Part shown: in pieces, positions 26,409 through 33,224 of the stretch | How positions within the stretch are numbered: position 1 is the stretch's first letter | Layout of the letters: every line of letters starts with the position of its first letter | NCBI RefSeq assembly: GCF_000745315.1 | Contig: NZ_JQNQ01000001.1 | Location: 3,472,001-3,536,000, forward strand | Reading direction: 5' to 3' | From: Salegentibacter sp. Hel_I_6 | GTDB taxonomy: Bacteria; Bacteroidota; Bacteroidia; Flavobacteriales; Flavobacteriaceae | DNA: 64,000 bases | Translations under genes and position numbers: made by a program | Notes under the pieces: model-generated | What the model saw: only the letters and a program-made list of their open reading frames with translations | Database searches by the model: none | What the model was told of the DNA's origin: nothing

Positions 26409-26771
26409 ATGAAAAAAATTTACTGTCTTTTGGTACTTATACTAAGTAGTCTGACTTCCGGATTTGCACAATCTGATACCACAACTATCAAGAATAAAAA
26501 TATGCTTCCCAGTTTAAAACAAGTTGTGTATTCAGCAGATGCTGACGCTATGGATTTTAGGCTAGCTTTAGATTTAAGAGGGGTAAATCTTGTAAATCAT
26601 TCTCTACAAAATATTAAAGATGGAGATTTTGCTATTTCTTTATCAAATTTAAAAATGAAAAATTTCTTTAACCGTAATGATTTCAGGATTACGCCAGCCG
26701 ATGTGTTAAAAAATATAATGCCTGATTATGATTTAACCAGTAAACCTCTTCCTTCAAGACCACTTTTTTAA
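26409..26771 (+). CDS. Small secreted hypothetical protein
   Basis: The 120-residue product has a clean signal peptide (KKIYCLLVLILSSLTSGFAQ, cleavage near residue 20). The mature part of 100 residues has no cysteine and no motif I recognise. The phrase FRLALDLRGVNLVNHSLQNIKDGDFAISLSNLK suggests alternating strands. The gene is isolated: 239 bp separate it from the divergent lipoprotein gene and it is followed by 1.2 kb without an intact gene. A TAATTTTG at 26341-26348 fits the -7 part of the Bacteroidota promoter, but no matching -33 element was seen. Confidence 0.55.
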   Translation: MKKIYCLLVLILSSLTSGFAQSDTTTIKNKNMLPSLKQVVYSADADAMDFRLALDLRGVNLVNHSLQNIKDGDFAISLSNLKMKNFFNRNDFRITPADVLKNIMPDYDLTSKPLPSRPLF

Positions 26772-26976
26772 ATTTTTCTAAACAAGGAATTATTTAAATT
26801 ACTCTGGTGGGAATAATTTTTTTCTAATATTTTCACTACTTATTTTCGGGATTTAATTTTCCTAATCTTGTCTCGTCATCTTTATCCGTGTACTTTACTA
26901 GTACCGAGCATATCAGTCTATTCTTAGTGTCTTTTTTTAGATATAAGTTGTCCAGTTTCTGTAAATCCCTGAATAT

Positions 26977-27330
26977 TTATATAATATTTTTCAAAACCAT
27001 TTTTTTCGAAACTGAAATTAAATGAATTAGGAAACTAAGCATAGGTAGAATTTTGTCTCCTTCATTTTTCACTATGAATTGATTTTCATCATTGATAATA
27101 AAATCCATAGCGAAACTTCGGTCATTTCTGTTTATTGATTGAATTTTAAAATCCATTCCAGCGTTTTGGAGCATCCTGGTTGCCTCACCAAAGAACATTT
27201 GGTTCGATATATGCCCATACCTGGATGAAACCACATTCACGATCTAGCATTACTAACAATGGCATATTCCATGCCTTTACGTGTTGGCACGCCGGTTAAA
27301 CTTTCTAGGATCTTAATTCTGATTTTACGA
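26977..27330 (-). pseudogene. DUF932-like gene remnant, frameshifted
   Basis: Three overlapping frame segments read as one protein when joined: LEQDDFFVKSE, then ILESLTGVPTRKGMEYAIVS, then VVSSRYGHISNQMFFGEA and SINRNDRSFAMDFIIND. A TAG lies directly before the last segment, which could otherwise only start at GTG. The VSSRYGHI..N..FF pattern and the SINRNDRSFAMDF strand recall DUF932 proteins of phage and plasmid origin. Family assignment is tentative; the decay (at least two frameshifts, missing ends) is directly visible. Confidence 0.4.
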
Positions 27331-27568
27331 AAAAATCATCCTGTTCTAAGCTTGATACAATATTGCATAGCAAACCACTTCAATAATACTCCAAAAGCTT
27401 TTATAAAAATCATAGTAAAATTTAAGAAGGAATAAAACCATAAAATAGGAATTAATACTATTTTTAGAGTGATATATTATAATTTAGCCGTGAAAAGGTT
27501 TATTTGAAATCTTATCATCGCTCGAAGTTCAAAACTTATAATCAAAGAATTTATAAGATTCAGAATTT

Positions 27569-27810
27569 ATGTATACTCCACCATTAAAGAAATTTTCAAG
27601 AACTGACTACTTCGATAATACTCAGATTAGTAATGATATGGCTGATAACAGATTTTATTATTTTTTTACGGTAAAGGAATAGGAACAAGAAAAGACCTTA
27701 TAGATTTAATTGTAGTATCCTGGGTAATGAATGATGCAGAGAATTTATTCATTATTGCACATAATTCGGGGATAGATCTAGTTGGAAAAACAAGATCCTT
27801 AAACAGCTGA
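27569..27810 (+). pseudogene. Frameshifted small reading frame, unknown family
   Basis: An ATG frame (MYTPPLKKFSRTDYFD...) stops at TAG after 37 residues. Shifting frame near 27665 continues as YGKGIGTRKDLIDLIVVSWV up to a TGA at 27808-27810. The joined product would be about 80 residues with a plausible amphipathic composition. I do not recognise it, and it may simply be noncoding. Confidence 0.2.
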
Positions 27811-27976
27811 AGATGCTAATGCAAGATGGTGCAATAAACCTGGCATCTAATGTACGTTCTATATAACTAAGTTTAGCGTTGAGTTTAGTACGGTAACACA
27901 TATTATATATTTTATTGGATTTACAAAAACATCGCAACCTCTTAAATTTTATTTTTGGTAAAATAAGGAAAGGAAG

Positions 27977-28684
27977 CTAGGTAAATCTGGCTTTAATAAC
28001 CTTGCGGTATGTTTCTCCAATAGGTAACCGAATATCTCCATCCAGGCAAATACTATTGCCTTCAAGTATTTTTATTTTTCCAGAGGGAATAATATAAGAC
28101 CTATGAATTCTTAGGAACTCATTTTTTGGTAGCATCTCGATAATATCTTTCATATTCTCGTGCGCTATAATTTTATCGTTTTTAGTGTGGATTCTAATAT
28201 AATCCTTTAGGCCCTCGATATATATGATTTCTTCAGGAATGATACGGTAGACCTTTCTTTCTGCTTTAATATAGAAATCCCTGCTTTTAACAGAAGAATT
28301 AGAAGCAGCTTTAAAAGAGTTCTGCCAGGCTAAATATTTCTCGACACTTTCATAGAACCGCTGAAAAGAAATAGGTTTCACCAGGAAGTCGATTACCTTG
28401 TATTTAAAAGCATCTAAAGCATACTCTTGATAAGCTGAGGTAATAATAAAGTTATGTTGGAAATTATTGCTCATTTGCATGATTTCCATTCCACTGAGTT
28501 CAGGCATTTGTAAGTCTATAAATACCAGGGTATTGTCATACTCCTTAAGCAGCTCAAGAGCTTTGTAAGCATCACTCCCTGCATAGATAATATTAAGGTT
28601 GGAAACCTTTCCAGCATAATCTTTTAATAAACGAACCGCAAAAGGTTCATCATCAAGAATTATTGTTTTAATTAGTCTTTCCAT
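27977..28684 (-). CDS. LytTR-family response regulator (copy 2)
   Basis: The 235-residue paralogue of the regulator at 1271-1978 has all receiver residues (D11/D12, D57, T82, K103) and a full LytTR domain (FYIKAERKVYRI, FLRIHRSYII). Differences from copy 1 sit mainly at the receiver surface (MQMSNNFQHN compared with MEMRNHSDHN) and in the linker (KAASNSSVKS compared with KNASNYTAES). The LytTR domain has only about seven substitutions. The two regulators probably read the same DNA repeats but may listen to different kinases. The gene overlaps its own kinase gene by 17 bp. Confidence 0.93.
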   Translation of the reverse strand: MERLIKTIILDDEPFAVRLLKDYAGKVSNLNIIYAGSDAYKALELLKEYDNTLVFIDLQMPELSGMEIMQMSNNFQHNFIITSAYQEYALDAFKYKVIDFLVKPISFQRFYESVEKYLAWQNSFKAASNSSVKSRDFYIKAERKVYRIIPEEIIYIEGLKDYIRIHTKNDKIIAHENMKDIIEMLPKNEFLRIHRSYIIPSGKIKILEGNSICLDGDIRLPIGETYRKVIKARFT

Positions 28685-29729
28685 CGAGCTTAATTTCTAA
28701 TTGGGCACTAAAATTCTCTTGATTCTGTGTGATCACTAAAGAATGCGCATCGGGATAATTAATAGCTAAGCTTTTTCTAAGATTATCCAGACCTATTCCT
28801 CCTAATTTATCTTTTTTCTGGTTATTAATTTTATTCGTGATTTTAAATAACAGCCTATTGCTGGTTTGTTTAAGATCCAAAAGTATTGGGTTTTCCTTAT
28901 TATACTTTCCGTGTTTCAATGCATTCTCCACCAGGGGACTTAGTAAAAAGGGGGGTATTTGAACATTGGAGTTCTCAATACTAATTTCAAAAGTCACAGT
29001 ATTTCCATCTTCGTGTCTTAACTGGTCAAGTTCAATATAAGATTTTATATAATTAAATTCCTGCTGTAAATCAATGCGCTCTTTATTGGTTTCATAGGTC
29101 GTATACCGCATTAGTTCCCCCAATTTTTCAATTGCCGGCAATGCCTTATCAGATTTAAAATAAACCAGGGAGTAAATATTATTAAGGGTGTTAAACATAA
29201 AGTGGGGGTTGAGTTGAGCTTTAAGAAACTTTACTTCCGTTGCACTTTTTTCTTCAACGATATGTTTATTGTATTCCAATAGTCGAATATTAAAAATTAG
29301 AATCCAAAGAATAGAACTGATAATGAGCGGGAAACTGCCATAGTAGAGGTTATCATAAATGTAGAAGCTAAGTTCGGTTCCTTCAAAATAATTACCGTGA
29401 CCGATAAATTGATCAATCAAGACTTCTTCCAGGGCGTATCTCAGGGAAATAAATACCATAAATCCAGCGGCAATACCAATAAGAATTCTTTTCCAGTTAA
29501 GCTTTTCAAATGCCCTGGGGAGAATGAGTATATAATTAAAATAGAAGGTAGTAAGAAAAACGATACTAGCAGAAACCTCGAAGATATCTAATTTTCTGAT
29601 GGTAAAAAGATAGGGGTTTCTAAGATCAAACTGAATAAGCTCGAAGTAAGAAAATAGCAACCAAAAGAGGCCGTGAAAAAGGAGCTCTTTTCTTTTGGTC
29701 ATAGTGCCGGTATAGGGAAATGATTTCAT
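28668..29729 (-). CDS. LytS/YehU-type sensor histidine kinase (copy 2)
   Basis: The 353-residue kinase has the same length as copy 1, with four TM helices, phospho-acceptor His in LNPHFMFNTLN (H176) and an HATPase with SPLVENALKHG and GGIGLDNLRK. Most substitutions relative to copy 1 are conservative and fall in the TM part and the loop between TM3 and TM4 (EGTELSFYIYD compared with EGTSISYYIYD), where a stimulus might be sensed. No indel separates the copies. It is co-transcribed with its regulator and divergent from DUF5694 copy 2. Confidence 0.92.
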   Translation of the reverse strand: MKSFPYTGTMTKRKELLFHGLFWLLFSYFELIQFDLRNPYLFTIRKLDIFEVSASIVFLTTFYFNYILILPRAFEKLNWKRILIGIAAGFMVFISLRYALEEVLIDQFIGHGNYFEGTELSFYIYDNLYYGSFPLIISSILWILIFNIRLLEYNKHIVEEKSATEVKFLKAQLNPHFMFNTLNNIYSLVYFKSDKALPAIEKLGELMRYTTYETNKERIDLQQEFNYIKSYIELDQLRHEDGNTVTFEISIENSNVQIPPFLLSPLVENALKHGKYNKENPILLDLKQTSNRLLFKITNKINNQKKDKLGGIGLDNLRKSLAINYPDAHSLVITQNQENFSAQLEIKLDGKTN

Positions 29730-29767
29730 TAGTGTAAAACTAAAACATTCTAAGCAGGAGTGGGGAT

Positions 29768-29803
29768 GGGTTTGTCGAAAAGTAGGAGGGGTTTGTAGAA
29801 AAA
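29768..29803. promoter_or_regulatory. Candidate LytTR operator, copy 2
   Basis: The repeats GGGTTTGTCGAAAAG (29768-29782) and GGGTTTGTAGAAAAA (29789-29803) keep the 21-bp spacing of copy 1 at the exactly equivalent place. Only the last base differs. Conservation here exceeds that of the adjoining bases towards the DUF5694 gene. Confidence 0.6.
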
Positions 29804-29858
29804 ACCATTCAGCCTAGCATTAAAATATGATTTTTGAGGAAACTTAAAAACTAAAGAA

Positions 29859-30668
29859 ATGAGAACCACATTAATTATGATGATACTTTTTAGTATCCAA
29901 CTACAAGCTCAGGAATTAAATGAACCGGTAAAATTTGAAAACACGGTTAAGGTATTAAATATGGGAACCTTTCATATGGGGTATACTACAGATGCTACTA
30001 CTACTGAATTTGATGAGCACGATCAGGATAACATCGCACGGGTACATCAAATTGCTCAATCTATTGCTGAATTTAAACCTACTGTAATTATTGTAGAAAC
30101 CTTACCGGATAACAATGAGTATTTACAGAATGATTATAAAGATTATCAGCAAAACCCTAAAATGAAATTTAAAAATCCTTCAGAGGTGGAATTATTGGCA
30201 TTCGAAGTAGGCCGACTTGCGAAAACAACACGTATTTATGGAATAGACTATAAAGAGGGATATAATTATGGAATCGCAGAGAAAATAAATGACAACTATG
30301 GAATTGAAACCTATAAGAAATATTTCACCGTATTGGATTCTCTGCAGAAAAAGTATCCGGAGGAGGAGATGACTGTGTTACAAAAATTACAAATGAGCAA
30401 CAATCCGAGATATAAAGATATGCTACTCAATATAAATGCTGATATCCTAACCCATATTTCAACGGAAGGAAATGCAGAAGGAGCAGATGAAGCCGCAAAA
30501 ATGTATCATCGGAATTTGGTTATGTATTCCAATCTTAACCAAATCGAATTAGAAGAAGATGACCGTGTCTTTATCCTTATGGGAGCTACCCATACTGCTT
30601 TTTTTGATATGTGGTTAGAAAGGAGCCCAAAGTATGAAGTAATAAATCCCAATAGCTACTTAAAATAA
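29859..30668 (+). CDS. DUF5694-type secreted protein (copy 2)
   Basis: The 269-residue paralogue of 3153-3962 has a signal peptide ending LQAQ and the same motif set: VLNMGTFHMG (H39), IIVETLP (E80) and ILMGATHTAFFD (H245). The signal peptide and the surface-like charged segments differ most; the motif regions are nearly identical. The preservation of the putative active-site residues in both copies indicates that both are under selection. It is transcribed away from the kinase gene and followed by the convergent small membrane protein. Substrate unknown. Confidence 0.75.
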   Translation: MRTTLIMMILFSIQLQAQELNEPVKFENTVKVLNMGTFHMGYTTDATTTEFDEHDQDNIARVHQIAQSIAEFKPTVIIVETLPDNNEYLQNDYKDYQQNPKMKFKNPSEVELLAFEVGRLAKTTRIYGIDYKEGYNYGIAEKINDNYGIETYKKYFTVLDSLQKKYPEEEMTVLQKLQMSNNPRYKDMLLNINADILTHISTEGNAEGADEAAKMYHRNLVMYSNLNQIELEEDDRVFILMGATHTAFFDMWLERSPKYEVINPNSYLK

Positions 30669-30715
30669 TATGAGTTCAAATTTATCCATTAAGTAAAGAA
30701 CCAAATCAAGAAATT

Positions 30716-31186
30716 TTAAAAAGATAAAGCCAGGCCAACCCCATTTTGGTTCCCTATGAAATGAAAGGTAACCTGGAGAGGATTGGGCGGTGAAGAATTA
30801 ACCTGGTTAATTCTTTCTGCCGCTTCAAGTGCCTGGTTATTTGACCTTATAGAAATAGGTATAGCCACTCCAATAAAAGCAGCACCAACCCCTGCTAGTG
30901 CCCAAGGGGCATCTTGATTAGAAGCCGCAATTCCTATTGGAATTCCTACAAAACTACCTCCGATACTTCCTAAAATGGTTGAGATTGTATTATTTTTTCT
31001 TGCTTTTTTTATTAAACGTGTAGCTTCTGTATCTGCGATCATCAACTTTTTCATTGCTTTCAGGTCAAGCCTTTGATTGTTCATTGTGAACTTATAGCCA
31101 AGAAAAACCTTTTCAGATTCGATTTGCTGAGCAGATAATGAAGTGATACTTAAAAATAGGAGGAGTAATAAACTTAGTGTTTTCAT
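30716..31186 (-). CDS. Small exported membrane protein, unknown function
   Basis: The 156-residue protein has a signal peptide (1-19, ending LSAQ), a basic helical region, and two Gly/Ala-rich hydrophobic stretches (STILGSIGGSFVGIPIGIAA and WALAGVGAAFIGVAIPISI) that look like TM helices with glycine-zipper spacing. It ends in a short beta-like segment NGVGLALSF with a terminal Phe, which is reminiscent of outer-membrane beta signals but unproven. The decayed copy at 4007-4240 lies in the same place in block 1. It is convergent with DUF5694 copy 2 and 28 bp downstream of lgt on the same strand. Confidence 0.7.
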   Translation of the reverse strand: MKTLSLLLLLFLSITSLSAQQIESEKVFLGYKFTMNNQRLDLKAMKKLMIADTEATRLIKKARKNNTISTILGSIGGSFVGIPIGIAASNQDAPWALAGVGAAFIGVAIPISIRSNNQALEAAERINQVNSSPPNPLQVTFHFIGNQNGVGLALSF

Positions 31187-31214
31187 TTTAGAAGGATAAT
31201 TAAAGGGATTTTTA

Positions 31215-32057
31215 TTAGTTCCGAATTTGCTTTTTTCTGCTTACTGTTACAATTATTGTCACACCTATTAGCATAAATGGTATGCTCAACAACTGGCCCA
31301 TATTTAGCGTCATTTGATTCTCGAATGCAACCTGATTTTCCTTAAAAAATTCAATAATGAATCTGGCCAAGAAAAGTAGGATTAAAAATAAACCAAAAAT
31401 AATCCCATTGGGTTTTTTTAATGGTTGAGCCCTATAAAATGCGTATAATATTGCGAATATCACCAGATAGGAAAAAGCTTCATAAAGCTGGGTAGGATGC
31501 CTCGGAATTAAATCGTCTCGTTCAAAGACAACGCCCCAGCTACCGCTTGTGGGCTGGCCGTATATTTCGGAGTTCATAAAATTTCCAAATCTTATAAAAG
31601 CTCCGGTTATTGGTGTCGCTATGGCAACCCTATCTAAAACCCAAAGTAATTTTAGCTTATATTTTCTACAATAAAGTATTATAGCCAGTAATACCCCTAT
31701 AGCCCCTCCGTGGCTGGCCAGTCCCTGAAAACCGATAAATTGGTAACTGCCATTAATTTCTTTAATTGGAAGGAACATCTCCACTGGATGTTCTAGATAA
31801 TAACTGGGTTCGTAGAACAAGCAATGGCCTAGCCGGGCACCGATGATCGTTCCCAGGACAATATAGGTAAGCAAGCTATCCAATTGCTCAGTAGGAATTC
31901 TTTCCTTTTTATAGATATGCTTTACCACAAAATAACCCAGAAAAAGGCCGGTCACGAATAAGAGTCCATAGTATTTTAAAGGGAAGTTTTCGGTAATCCA
32001 TAGGATTACCGGATCTGTATCCCAGTATAAGATGTTACCTTCTAATCTATTAGTCAA
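31215..32057 (-). CDS. lgt: Prolipoprotein diacylglyceryl transferase
   Basis: The 280-residue integral membrane enzyme transfers diacylglycerol from phosphatidylglycerol to the lipobox Cys of prelipoproteins, the first step of lipoprotein maturation. Signature segments are present: GARLGHCLFYEP, GLASHGGAIG (conserved His), RFGNFMNSEIYG (the RxGNxxNxE core) and RHPTQLYEAF. About seven TM helices can be traced and length is normal. An lspA-like gene lies at 47660. Whether this is the only lgt of the genome or an extra copy cannot be told from the window. Confidence 0.95.
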   Translation of the reverse strand: MTNRLEGNILYWDTDPVILWITENFPLKYYGLLFVTGLFLGYFVVKHIYKKERIPTEQLDSLLTYIVLGTIIGARLGHCLFYEPSYYLEHPVEMFLPIKEINGSYQFIGFQGLASHGGAIGVLLAIILYCRKYKLKLLWVLDRVAIATPITGAFIRFGNFMNSEIYGQPTSGSWGVVFERDDLIPRHPTQLYEAFSYLVIFAILYAFYRAQPLKKPNGIIFGLFLILLFLARFIIEFFKENQVAFENQMTLNMGQLLSIPFMLIGVTIIVTVSRKKQIRN

Positions 32058-32224
32058 TCCACGTGAGTTTTAAATAGAAATGGAATTCATTCAGTAATTT
32101 GTGGGACATTGGTAATTAGTTGCCAATGATAACAATATGTTACGTTTCGGTATTTGTTTTTTTAATAGGATTTCTTTAATCACGCCCTTATAGCTAAAAA
32201 GTTAAGATCAGCTTTCAGGTTTTA

Positions 32225-33100
32225 CTACTGTACTATTAATTTCTTATTCGGGATATCAATAGTGATTACTTCACCAATCCAGTTGATCCCCATAATACCT
32301 TCATAAATTAAATCATCAATAAAAGTGGCTTTAAAATTTTGTACTGAAGTATTTTCTCCTTGATCGGTTAGCTTATCTAATTCCGTGAAATAATAGTTGT
32401 TTCCTTCTTCGGGCTTGAAGCTGCTCGGTTGATATTTACGTTCAACCTGCGTTGAATCAACACCCAAACTTTCCATATATCTGGAATTAAATCGGTAAAC
32501 ATCAAATCCGGCTCCGCTATCCAGGCCTACGTTTAGCGAAAGTTCATCATTAATTTTTACTGGTGTAGAAATACCGATCCTAATATCCCTGTCATTAGTT
32601 ATTTGAATGGGCATTTCAAACTCTTTATTATCTATAAGTTGATTAAGAGATTTTTCTGATTCAACACTCAATATTTTATTCTTGAAGTCAATGGTTATTT
32701 GTCCATCTTTAAAAGGGGTCAAAGAGATCAAACCATCCAAAGGAAATTCCAGATCGTAAACCGCAAAAGTTTGATTCGTAGTTTTGAAACCTCCAATTTC
32801 CAGGGATTTAGAATTCCATAGATCAGATTTTATTTCTTCTCCCGTCGCCCGATGGCCTGTATAGAAATGATTGGTTTTTTCAAGATCCTCGATTTTATCA
32901 GCAAAATCTTTGGTCAGCAAGTTGATGCCAGCGCCGGTATCAAAAACAAAATTTCCTTTAACTCCGTTGATGGTTGTTGGAATAATAATATGTCCGTTAG
33001 GAGTTTGGGTAAACGGGATTTTAATCTGTTCAGCGAGTTTTGATTGTGAAAAGCTTAAAATTGTAAATAATAGGAATAGGCTTGTTATTACTTTGGTCAT
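32225..33100 (-). CDS. Exported retropepsin-like aspartic protease
   Basis: The 291-residue protein has a signal peptide (1-19, ending SFSQ). It carries two catalytic-type triads in one chain: FVFDTGAGINLL near residue 53 and VGLDSGAGFDVYRF near 187. Two D-T/S-G motifs would allow a pseudo-symmetric pepsin-like active site in a monomer instead of a retropepsin homodimer. The C-terminus has GIMGINWIGEVITIDIPNKKLIV, the usual final hydrophobic-hydrophobic-Gly strand region. The gene stands alone between lgt and the macroglobulin/plug gene, both on the same strand. Confidence 0.85.
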   Translation of the reverse strand: MTKVITSLFLLFTILSFSQSKLAEQIKIPFTQTPNGHIIIPTTINGVKGNFVFDTGAGINLLTKDFADKIEDLEKTNHFYTGHRATGEEIKSDLWNSKSLEIGGFKTTNQTFAVYDLEFPLDGLISLTPFKDGQITIDFKNKILSVESEKSLNQLIDNKEFEMPIQITNDRDIRIGISTPVKINDELSLNVGLDSGAGFDVYRFNSRYMESLGVDSTQVERKYQPSSFKPEEGNNYYFTELDKLTDQGENTSVQNFKATFIDDLIYEGIMGINWIGEVITIDIPNKKLIVQ

Positions 33101-33224
33101 AGAAGGGGTTTGATTTGATTTTTAAAACTGTAGTTAGATTCTATAATTAGAACAAATTACTAGATTTTTTTACAATTTAGTAGATAAAAAAGACCGATTA
33201 GACTTGTTAAGAAATTAGCACCTA

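Larger units (their letters stand above)
26772..27976. other. Gene-poor stretch with decayed reading frames
   Basis: No intact gene is visible over these 1.2 kb. Two decayed frames can be read: a minus-strand DUF932-like remnant (about 26977-27330) and a plus-strand frameshifted frame of unknown family (27569-27810). The stretch ends exactly where homology of duplicated block 2 begins. I saw no inverted repeats or transposase to mark an insertion. Confidence 0.5.

Noticed and set aside
26977..27240. A GTG-started minus-strand frame of 87 residues as an independent gene
   Set aside because: A TAG directly precedes the GTG, and upstream frames continue the same protein after shifts, so it is treated as part of a decayed gene.
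32871..33113. Plus-strand frame opposite the start of the retropepsin gene
   Set aside because: It is antisense to the signal peptide and first catalytic motif of a well-supported gene.
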